Origin: Alphaproteobacteria bacterium
GTDB taxonomy: Bacteria > Pseudomonadota > Alphaproteobacteria > Rickettsiales > JABCZZ01
DNA: 59,140 nt
Reading direction: 5' to 3'
NCBI GenBank assembly: GCA_013286285.1
Contig: JABDGA010000005.1
Coordinates: 1 to 59,140 of the forward strand
Translations under genes and position numbers: made by a program
The notes under the pieces: generated by a model
Database searches by the model: none
What the model was told of the DNA's origin: nothing
What the model saw: only the letters and a program-made list of their open reading frames with translations
Part shown: one piece after another, positions 42,211 to 48,997 of the stretch
Position numbering within the stretch: position 1 is the first letter of the stretch
How the letters are laid out: each line of letters begins with the position of its first letter

Positions 42211-42334
42211 TGTTTTGCAGTTTTTTGGCATGGCGGTATTGTATGAGCAACGGCTCTACATCCCTACTCGGATGTCAGTAGATATACTTAACATCAAGGC
42301 CTAACTTCTCAGTAACAATTCTTCCGCATATGTA

Positions 42335-43594
42335 TTAAATGCTGAACCCAAAATCCAGGCTGCTATACATCTCATTTCTGGCAGCGAGGGTGGCAAGGGT
42401 GGCAACAATACCGAATACGGAGAAATTGCAGTTGGGAATCTTGACTTTTTCCTTTACCTCTTTGCCACACTCGTCTTCGTCGCACATGCCAACAAAGCGC
42501 ATTCCTGTGGCATTGAGGTTGGAAAAGGCATCGCGTTCCGTATTGATGCGATAGGCCCCGCCGACGGGAATACCATCTACAAGATACATCATTGCCTCGG
42601 CAGGAGAGCCTTCCACGACATCAATGGTCGGGATACCTTCCTGCACAATCACTTCGGTATTCTGCGTGCCCTCCTTGATCACATCCATTTTATTACGCGC
42701 TTTTTTGTTTAATTCCTGCAGTTCTTCCGCGCTTTTTACTGTCATAATACCCATGCCGTAGGTGCCGCTATCTGCCTTTATGAACACGTAAGGCGCATCT
42801 TTTATTCCGTGCTCCTCATATTTATTGCGGACGGCATGCAATACCTTCTCTACGCCCAGCATCACGCATTCTATGCCTTTTTGCTCGCGGAAATTGACGA
42901 TGCCGCAACGGTGTGAAACTGCCGAAATAAGCCACGGATCAAAGCCGAGCTCCCCCGCAAACTCACGTGCTAGGGCATAGTAGGCCCGGAAATGCTCACT
43001 CTTGCGGCGCGTATACCAGCCCATGCTATAGGGCGGATCCACCGGCTGATGGATATGTTGAAGTACTTCCGGCGCGCCGGAAGTACAATCATTATTGAGA
43101 ATAATTACATCAGGCGTAAAACCGTCACGTGTCTTAAGGATGTTCCCTTCGCGGGTCAGGGGATATTGAATAACCGTTTTGCCGCCGCTGGATTGTGAGG
43201 ATAACGGCTCCTCTATTGCGGTTAGACTGCCAATTCTGACTTCAGCGTCACACTGGGCGATAAGGTTGCTGAGAATCGCCAAATTTTCCAGGTAGAAAAG
43301 ATTGCGGGTATGGTTCTCGGGAATAATCAGAATGCGTTTTGGCCTTGGCTGTATCGCGTCAAAGCGATCGCGCATCATGGTGACAGCACGCTTGCGGGCA
43401 GCCTCGGAAAGATTGTTAAAGCCCGCCGGGAACAGGTTGGTATCTACCGGCACAAGCTTTCTACCGGAATGGCGCAAATCCACGGAGCTATAAAAGAATG
43501 GTGGTTTTGCGGTGCGCTTGGCATGCAGCCAGCTTTCTATATCCGTGCGCCGGTTTTTTAATAATGTGTCCAGCCGATTGATGATTTCTGACAT
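42335..43594 (-). CDS. gshA: Glutamate-cysteine ligase, Acidithiobacillus type
   Basis: A 419-residue enzyme for the first step of glutathione synthesis, of the less common form known from Acidithiobacillus ferrooxidans and some proteobacteria, unrelated in sequence to E. coli GshA. Characteristic parts are PPFFYSSVDLRHSGRKLVPVDTNLFPAGFNNL near residue 31, IILNNDCTSGAPEVL, FIKADSGTYGMGIMTV and the C-terminal GGAYRINTERDAFSNLNATGM, which suggest an ATP-grasp-like chemistry. It is in a minus-strand row with rsmE and a glutathione S-transferase. gshB is not in this window. Confidence 0.88.
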   Translation of the reverse strand: MSEIINRLDTLLKNRRTDIESWLHAKRTAKPPFFYSSVDLRHSGRKLVPVDTNLFPAGFNNLSEAARKRAVTMMRDRFDAIQPRPKRILIIPENHTRNLFYLENLAILSNLIAQCDAEVRIGSLTAIEEPLSSQSSGGKTVIQYPLTREGNILKTRDGFTPDVIILNNDCTSGAPEVLQHIHQPVDPPYSMGWYTRRKSEHFRAYYALAREFAGELGFDPWLISAVSHRCGIVNFREQKGIECVMLGVEKVLHAVRNKYEEHGIKDAPYVFIKADSGTYGMGIMTVKSAEELQELNKKARNKMDVIKEGTQNTEVIVQEGIPTIDVVEGSPAEAMMYLVDGIPVGGAYRINTERDAFSNLNATGMRFVGMCDEDECGKEVKEKVKIPNCNFSVFGIVATLATLAARNEMYSSLDFGFSI

Positions 43595-43641
43595 GAAGGC
43601 TCCTTTAGTGGAGTATTACTATCTAGCTTTTTATTAATTAT

Positions 43642-44382
43642 CTATGAAAAATCCGGTTTTTTATCCCAGTCGCCAAGCCATGCCTGTGTGAGTGTCAGGG
43701 CGGCGATGGCGGCAGTATCGGCACGCAGGATACGCGGCCCCATGCACATGCCTGCCGCAAAACCGGCATGGCGTAATAGATCACGCTCTTTTTCAGAGAA
43801 TCCGCCTTCCGGACCAATTAATACGGCATATTTTGTAGCAGGCAGGGCAGATGGCAATGTTTTTGCGTTCTGGCCGCTGCCGGATTCGTCACAGTGCAGA
43901 ATCATCCTGTTTTTATCCCAATTACCGAGCATATCGGTAAAGGAAGTCAGAGAGTCAATTACAGGGATATCCATACGCTCGCACTGCTCGGCAGCTTCTA
44001 TGGCGATGGTAGTGAGACGCTCCTCATTGATACGCCTTGCCACGGTAAACTCAGTAAGTACAGGAATAAAACGGGAAATGCCAAGCTCGGTTGCTTTTTC
44101 CACGACAAATTCGGTTTTGCCGCCACGGAGCGGTGCGGCCAGCAGCCAGATATCCGGCACAGATTGTTGTATCCGCAATGCTCGATGTAGCGTTACGGTA
44201 ATATTTTTTTTATGAAGCAACGTGATTTCCGCCAGCCATACACCGTCATGGCCGTTGAACACTTGTATAGTGTCTCCAGTTTTCTGGCGTAAAACATGGA
44301 TAAGATAATGCGTCTGCTTTTCATCCAGCGCAATGGCCGCACCACCTGTCAGAGACTGCGTGATGTACAGGCGTGCGGACAT
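43642..44382 (-). CDS. rsmE: 16S rRNA (uracil-1498-N3)-methyltransferase
   Basis: A 246-residue SPOUT-fold RNA methyltransferase with an N-terminal PUA-like domain (HYLIHVLRQKTGDTIQVFNGHDG) and a C-terminal knotted domain. The SAM-binding knot is LIGPEGGFSEKERDLL, followed by GPRILRADTAAIAALTL, both diagnostic. It modifies 16S rRNA in the decoding region of the 30S subunit. rsmE upstream of a glutathione-ligase gene, as here, is a recurrent arrangement in alphaproteobacteria. Confidence 0.95.
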   Translation of the reverse strand: MSARLYITQSLTGGAAIALDEKQTHYLIHVLRQKTGDTIQVFNGHDGVWLAEITLLHKKNITVTLHRALRIQQSVPDIWLLAAPLRGGKTEFVVEKATELGISRFIPVLTEFTVARRINEERLTTIAIEAAEQCERMDIPVIDSLTSFTDMLGNWDKNRMILHCDESGSGQNAKTLPSALPATKYAVLIGPEGGFSEKERDLLRHAGFAAGMCMGPRILRADTAAIAALTLTQAWLGDWDKKPDFS

Positions 44383-44404
44383 TGGCTATGGATACCGAAT
44401 AGTA

Positions 44405-45028
44405 TTAAGCGGCTGCCTTATATTCCACTTCTTCCGTCTTGAGCGCTTTCTGGTAGGATGGAAGGGCAATCACCTTGCGGAACAGATCTTTGGTTTTCTG
44501 CCCGATTTTAATTCCCTGGAAGTAGCTGGACCAGTTGGCGATGACCGTCAACAGAATATCTGCGGCAGTCAGTTGCTGCCCGGCGATGTAGGGAGACTTC
44601 TCCAGCCTTTGCTCTACCTCTTCCCAATGCTTGTTAATGTGCTGGATGGTGAAATCGAGTACTTTCTTCTGGGTTTCACCTTCAAAATTCTTGAGGGCAA
44701 AGAATCCGCGGGCATAGGCCGGGTGTAGGGTAGCATTGGCGAACATGAGCCATTCAAGCGCCGTTGCGCGTTCCTTGCCGGAATCCGGCAGAAGCGAATT
44801 GGAATGTTTCTGCAGCAGGTGCAGTATAACGGCTGCGCCTTCACGGATGACATGGCCGTCATCCACCAGGGTGGGCACCTGGCTACGCGGATTAATTTTC
44901 AGCAACTCTTTTTTTGCATCGCTATGCGGATCACCGACATTGACCAACGTAACGGATTGGCCCAGCTCATTGAGAAGGACATGGATAGCCATGGAACAGG
45001 CACCGGGCATATAATAGAGCTTATACAT
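44405..45028 (-). CDS. Glutathione S-transferase
   Basis: A 207-residue GST with an N-terminal thioredoxin-like domain (MYKLYYMPGACSMAIHVLLNE, with Ser/Cys near residue 10-12 as in beta-class enzymes, then the cis-Pro SQVPTLVDDG and EGAAVILHL that bind glutathione) and a helical C-terminal domain ending with AADILLTVIANW. It uses glutathione for conjugation or reduction. The promoter-side gap of 112 nt separates it from a small secreted protein. Confidence 0.92.
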   Translation of the reverse strand: MYKLYYMPGACSMAIHVLLNELGQSVTLVNVGDPHSDAKKELLKINPRSQVPTLVDDGHVIREGAAVILHLLQKHSNSLLPDSGKERATALEWLMFANATLHPAYARGFFALKNFEGETQKKVLDFTIQHINKHWEEVEQRLEKSPYIAGQQLTAADILLTVIANWSSYFQGIKIGQKTKDLFRKVIALPSYQKALKTEEVEYKAAA

Positions 45029-45140
45029 GATAGAGAATCTCCATTGGTTGTTACAACTAATTGTATCGCAGCATCCAATATTAGAAGTGTTATAATGAGA
45101 AGTCGAGAGGATTATGTTTTGCCTACGGTACTAAACAATA

Positions 45141-45491
45141 TTACGGAGCAACTTTCCTGCCGCTCTTGACACTGAACGTAGTATTGTCCTTCAGGGTAAA
45201 CACACCATCAGGCGCGGTGTTTTTGCTGCCGTCGGTATTCGTAAGGGTTACGGTGCCCTCGCTGCCGATTTCAATTCGGGTGCCATCCTTAAGCTCACCT
45301 GCGATTGGCTTATCCGCCTCTCCCGCTTTTGCCTGTGCAGTCGGCACGACAACGGAGGGCGTAGGAATGGGTGGGGCGACGACAGGAGTAATAATGGAAG
45401 GATCAGGAACCAGCGCGGGTTTATCTTCCGCATATGCGCAAAAGCCTGTCATGCTCAGGACTGCGGTTGCCAAAAGAAAATGCTTTTGCAT
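45141..45491 (-). CDS. Small secreted protein of unknown function
   Basis: A 116-residue protein with a signal peptide MQKHFLLATAVLSMTGFCAY cut before AEDKPAL. The mature part starts with a Pro-rich stretch (IITPVVAPPIPTPSVVVP) and ends in a small beta-rich domain with LKDGTRIEIGSEGTVTLTN and GVFTLKDNTTFSVKSG. No family name can be given. It is divergent from the SNase gene with a 29-nt gap, so promoters must overlap. Confidence 0.65.
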   Translation of the reverse strand: MQKHFLLATAVLSMTGFCAYAEDKPALVPDPSIITPVVAPPIPTPSVVVPTAQAKAGEADKPIAGELKDGTRIEIGSEGTVTLTNTDGSKNTAPDGVFTLKDNTTFSVKSGRKVAP

Positions 45492-45520
45492 ACCCCCTCA
45501 AATTGATACCACATTAAATA

Positions 45521-46297
45521 ATGTGCAGACTTTTATTATTATGTATTCTTTTTGCATTCTCTGTACAAGCGGATGATGATTTATTATCCGTTGCCCGGAT
45601 AATAAATGGGAAGTCGTTTGTTGCCACATCGGGGGATACGGTGCGCCTCGCCAGCATTGAAGCCCCGAATGTAAAGGAAGAAGATACCCCAACACGCCAT
45701 GGCCGCCCAGGCGAGCCGCTAGGAGAGGAAGCCGGTCAGGCGCTCTCAGCACTGATTGCAGGCAGAAAAGTCCGCATCGACTATAATCCCGGCAAACGCG
45801 ATCGCCATAACCGGCTGCTCGGCCAGGTGTACGACGATAAAGGCGTATGGATACAAGGTGAAATGCTGAGGCACGGCTTTGCCATGGTCTATAGCTTCAG
45901 CGATGATTCGCATGATATCATAGAGAAAATGCTGGCCGCTGAAAGAGAAGCGCGCAGTCAAAAGCTCGGCATATGGGGCGATCCGTACTACCGCGTTATC
46001 ACGCCGGAGGAAGTGCGTGAGTTCATCAACCGCTTCAAGTTAGTAGAGGGCAGGGTAGCAAACGTGCATGAATATCACGGGAACATTTATATAAACTTTA
46101 ATGCGCACTGGAAAGGCAATTTTGCCGTTTTCATATCGCACAAGCATGTCGACGCTTTTGCAAACGCGCATCTCTCTTCATTGGAAGGCAAAACCATACG
46201 TGTGCGGGGATGGATAAATTTCCATAATGCTCCCATGATTGAGCTCACGCATGTTGAACAGATAGAAAATCTATTCAACCCGAATAATTCCAAATAG
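45521..46297 (+). CDS. Secreted thermonuclease-like (SNase) protein
   Basis: A 258-residue protein with a signal peptide (MCRLLLLCILFAFSVQA). Residues about 20-150 are an SNase domain of OB fold: SGDTVRLASIEAPN gives the metal-binding Asp and an active-site Arg, GEEAGQALSALIAGRKVRI and RDRHNRLLGQVY follow. The C-terminal 100 residues (VEGRVANVHEYHGNIYINF) look like a second OB-type domain. It probably cuts nucleic acid in the periplasm or outside. The start lies only 29 nt from the divergent gene. Confidence 0.85.
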   Translation: MCRLLLLCILFAFSVQADDDLLSVARIINGKSFVATSGDTVRLASIEAPNVKEEDTPTRHGRPGEPLGEEAGQALSALIAGRKVRIDYNPGKRDRHNRLLGQVYDDKGVWIQGEMLRHGFAMVYSFSDDSHDIIEKMLAAEREARSQKLGIWGDPYYRVITPEEVREFINRFKLVEGRVANVHEYHGNIYINFNAHWKGNFAVFISHKHVDAFANAHLSSLEGKTIRVRGWINFHNAPMIELTHVEQIENLFNPNNSK

Positions 46298-46381
46298 CCT
46301 AAATTACAGGCAAAAAAGCACCTAATCTAGGGAATAATTCCCGCTTTTTATCCCGTGCCAAGCATGATTTTTCGAGAAGTA

Positions 46382-46410
46382 TTAACAAAAAATTAACCTT
46401 TGGCTATAAT
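46382..46410 (+). promoter_or_regulatory. Sigma-70-type promoter of the transglycosylase region
   Basis: TTAACA at 46382-46387 and TATAAT at 46405-46410 with a 17-nt spacer. The transcript would have a leader of about 80 nt before AAGGAGG. Confidence 0.7.
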
Positions 46411-46499
46411 GTTCTTCTGAATTTACTGAATTTATGTCTCTGTGTCATAAACCCGCAAAGAAAGCTTCATAAACACTTCACGCGAAGGAGGAATGTATC

Positions 46500-46658
46500 A
46501 TGGTAATTTTACAAACATCAATTTTATCTTTTAACCGCCTGTGTGAAGCATATGTTAAAGGCATTAAATACACTGGTACTCGCATCTACCATAACCGCGA
46601 TGGTTCTAGCTTCAGCTGCAGGCGCGGTGGCGGAAAATCGGAATTGCTTGCATTATGA
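46500..46658 (+). CDS. Possible 52-residue ORF with a strong Shine-Dalgarno
   Basis: An ATG at 46500 has AAGGAGG 8 nt upstream, the best ribosome binding site in the region. The frame encodes MVILQTSILSFNRLCEAYVK and ends at 46658, overlapping the 5' end of the transglycosylase ORF in another frame. It may be a leader peptide that couples translation to the downstream gene. It may also be non-functional. Confidence 0.3.
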   Translation: MVILQTSILSFNRLCEAYVKGIKYTGTRIYHNRDGSSFSCRRGGGKSELLAL

Positions 46659-47835
46659 AAATTCTTCGCTAGGATGCACTGCCCCATCTATCAGGGAGTC
46701 AAAAGATATGTTGAAAACATTACTACATAATAATAATCTCCGCCGGTTCTGGCTGGTTTCTGTACTGACGGTGGCTGTTATCGACTCGTCGATAATTTTT
46801 ACCGTAGGCGCTAAACTGGAGAGGACCGTCTCTCCTTTGGTAGTCGCCTCATCGCAAGATACATTGGATGCGGAAGCCTTGCTGGAACAGTCTGACGACA
46901 GTTCGCTGATCAATCCGTATGTCATTTTTCACAGCAGGAAAAGTGGAACGCAGTTGCATGATCTGAACGGCAGCCACTGGCAGGCCGGGCTTAACGCGTT
47001 TCATAAATCCGATATGCAGGTTGCCGTGCAGAATTTCCGCGCGATTCTAGACGATAATGAGGGATTATCATCCTCAGATCGAGCTGCTGCGGCCTTCTGG
47101 ACATACCGTGCCCTGTCTGCCACCGGCGATAAGAAAACTGCAAAATACTATCTTGATCTGGCCGCAGACGAAACTCCTGGTTTTTACAGCATCATGGCGC
47201 GTCATATCAGCGGCAAGGACGTCATAGCGCCGCATATGCAGATGAATATGGCACTTGCCTATGCCACTCGTAAATCGAGCCGGACGCTTTATCCTATGCC
47301 GAACTGGACTCCCTCCTCGGGCTACCAAGTGGAGCAGGCGCTGCTTTTTGCCATCATGCGCCAGGAATCGCGCTTTGATCCCAATGCAGAAAGCTCCATG
47401 GGTGCCCAGGGCGTCATGCAGCTTATGCCGGATACGGCGCACGCCATGGCGCGTAATATAAAACTATCCGGTTCGATGGGTGAGCCGGCTGTAAGCATGG
47501 CGCTTGGCCAGCAATATATTATGCACCTCATGGAAATCAATTCCATCGGCAATAACCTCGTGTATCTGCTGGCTGCGTACAATGCTGGACCAAGCATGCT
47601 GGGAAAATGGCAAAACAATATTGCCTATAAAGATGATCCCTTGCTGTTCATTGAATCCATTCCCTATCGCCCGACCCGTGATTATGTGATTAATGTTATC
47701 AGCAATTATTGGGTATATTCGCAATTGTTCGGTAGCACAAATTCTTCACTAGCCATGATTTCACAGGGGAAATGGCCGCTTTATGCCGGCATGACGGGAC
47801 AGGTGGCTTCCGTAAAAACCGCGCGGCTGGATTAA
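46543..47835 (+). CDS. Lytic transglycosylase, SLT type
   Basis: A 430-residue protein as given by the track (GTG start). The C-terminal domain (about 250-400) has the lysozyme-like catalytic motif AIMRQESRFDPNAESSMGAQGVMQLMP with the catalytic Glu, then LLAAYNAGPSMLGKW and YRPTRDYVINVISNYWVY. It cuts peptidoglycan between MurNAc and GlcNAc with anhydro formation. The N-terminus is odd: two hydrophobic segments, MLKALNTLVLASTITAMVLA and RFWLVSVLTVAVIDSSIIF. Met at 46708 (MLKTLLHNNN) has GGGAG upstream and may be the true start, leaving one anchor. Preceded by a good promoter and a strong SD that serves another frame. Confidence 0.85.
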   Translation: MKHMLKALNTLVLASTITAMVLASAAGAVAENRNCLHYENSSLGCTAPSIRESKDMLKTLLHNNNLRRFWLVSVLTVAVIDSSIIFTVGAKLERTVSPLVVASSQDTLDAEALLEQSDDSSLINPYVIFHSRKSGTQLHDLNGSHWQAGLNAFHKSDMQVAVQNFRAILDDNEGLSSSDRAAAAFWTYRALSATGDKKTAKYYLDLAADETPGFYSIMARHISGKDVIAPHMQMNMALAYATRKSSRTLYPMPNWTPSSGYQVEQALLFAIMRQESRFDPNAESSMGAQGVMQLMPDTAHAMARNIKLSGSMGEPAVSMALGQQYIMHLMEINSIGNNLVYLLAAYNAGPSMLGKWQNNIAYKDDPLLFIESIPYRPTRDYVINVISNYWVYSQLFGSTNSSLAMISQGKWPLYAGMTGQVASVKTARLD

Positions 47836-47872
47836 GTGCTGCATGCAGAATCTTTTGTAACAGCGTCTCATA

Positions 47873-48508
47873 GTGTCCTCCAAATTCCTGGATTTCAACA
47901 GTGAGCGGCATTACTCTGGCATTGTTGCCGGTATTGATGAAGCCGGACGCGGTCCTCTGGCCGGGCCGGTGGTCGCAGCGGCAGTGATTCTTGACAGGAT
48001 TCGTTTTTCCGAAGCGCCTTCCGGCATCTGTGATTCCAAGTTATTAAATCGTACTGCGCGTGAATCCATGTATGAAATTATCCTAACCCAAGGCATCGTA
48101 GGGGTAGGGATTTGCAGCGTCGAAGAGATTGATCAGTATAACATATTAGGCGCAACCAAACGCGCTATGCGCAAGGCATATGACGCATTGTCCCCAAAGC
48201 CGGATATCGTTCTTGTAGACGGAAACCAGTTGCCAGACCTTCCATGCAAAATGCAGGCAGTAGTAGACGGCGATGCGCTTTGTGTCTCCATTGCTGCCGC
48301 TTCGATCATTGCCAAGGTCACCCGCGACCGGATAATGCTGGATCTGGCCAAAGAGTTTTCGCACTATGGCTGGGAGCGTAACGCCGGTTATGGCACGCGC
48401 GCACATATGGAAGCGCTTGCGCGGCATGGCGTGACCGTGCACCATCGCCGTAGCTTTGCCCCGGTACGTAATATTATAGAAGCGATGAAGGAATATAATG
48501 CTAAATAA
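47873..48508 (+). CDS. rnhB: Ribonuclease HII
   Basis: A 211-residue endonuclease that removes ribonucleotides from DNA. The start (GTG) gives MSSKFLDFNSERHYSG, followed by the catalytic GIDEAGRGPLAGPVVAAAVIL (Asp-Glu of the DEDD set), ICDSKLLNRTARE, and later VLVDGNQLPDL and ASIIAKVTRDRIM with the remaining acids. YGTRAHMEAL and HRRSFAPVR are also typical. It converges with the hemerythrin-like gene. Confidence 0.95.
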   Translation: MSSKFLDFNSERHYSGIVAGIDEAGRGPLAGPVVAAAVILDRIRFSEAPSGICDSKLLNRTARESMYEIILTQGIVGVGICSVEEIDQYNILGATKRAMRKAYDALSPKPDIVLVDGNQLPDLPCKMQAVVDGDALCVSIAAASIIAKVTRDRIMLDLAKEFSHYGWERNAGYGTRAHMEALARHGVTVHHRRSFAPVRNIIEAMKEYNAK

Positions 48509-48514
48509 AACAAG

Positions 48515-48940
48515 CTATATGGATTCTTCAAAAGGATAAAGCTCTGCTTCTTCTCTGCCTATACGATGGCGTAGCTGACTGAAAATAGCCTGGGTTTCCT
48601 TGGTAAAGTCCTCTGCATACTCTCGTATTTTCTCTACGGATTCCCATTTTTCTGCATAGGCACTAAAGGCAGAGGCAATATGCCCCATCTCTTCCATGAA
48701 TTCCTGCGTTATATGTTTTACGCTGGAAGAACCACGTTTTATTAGCATGGGATAGAACCCTCTTTCTTCTATTCCTAGATGAATTATCAAATCACGTGTC
48801 AACGCAGAAAGAACAAATTTTATCTCTTCTGCCTTTTGCATATCAGAAGATAAATGCATTTCTATTTTTTCTATAAGTAATAATATTTGTCGGTGCTGTT
48901 CCCGCAGGCTATCGGTGATCGGTGTTTTACTGTTTTGCAT
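48515..48940 (-). CDS. Hemerythrin-like HHE-domain protein
   Basis: A 141-residue four-helix protein with the His/Glu pattern of a diiron or oxygen-binding hemerythrin fold: REQHRQILLLIEKIEMHL, LIIHLGIEERGFYPMLIKRG, EFMEEMGHIASAFSAY and RHRIGREEAELYPFEES. Such proteins bind oxygen, iron or NO, or act in sensing. It ends 57 nt upstream of the start-side neighbour in the same direction as the DivL-like gene (48998), whose stop precedes it, so it may be its downstream partner. The function is not certain. Confidence 0.82.
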   Translation of the reverse strand: MQNSKTPITDSLREQHRQILLLIEKIEMHLSSDMQKAEEIKFVLSALTRDLIIHLGIEERGFYPMLIKRGSSSVKHITQEFMEEMGHIASAFSAYAEKWESVEKIREYAEDFTKETQAIFSQLRHRIGREEAELYPFEESI

Positions 48941-48997
48941 GTTCCTCTTATATAGTTTTTATCCTCATCTACAATCTTCAATTTAGAATGGATTATT

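Larger units (their letters stand above)
41928..42334. other. 407-nt intergenic region without a gene
   Basis: Between the convergent ends of yejF and gshA. I see no ORF with a plausible start. It holds the repeat at 42032-42101, a hairpin with T-run at 42196-42210 and a third 6-bp stem (ACATCC-CTACTC-GGATGT, 42258-42275). It looks like a repeat-rich, decaying spacer. Confidence 0.6.
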
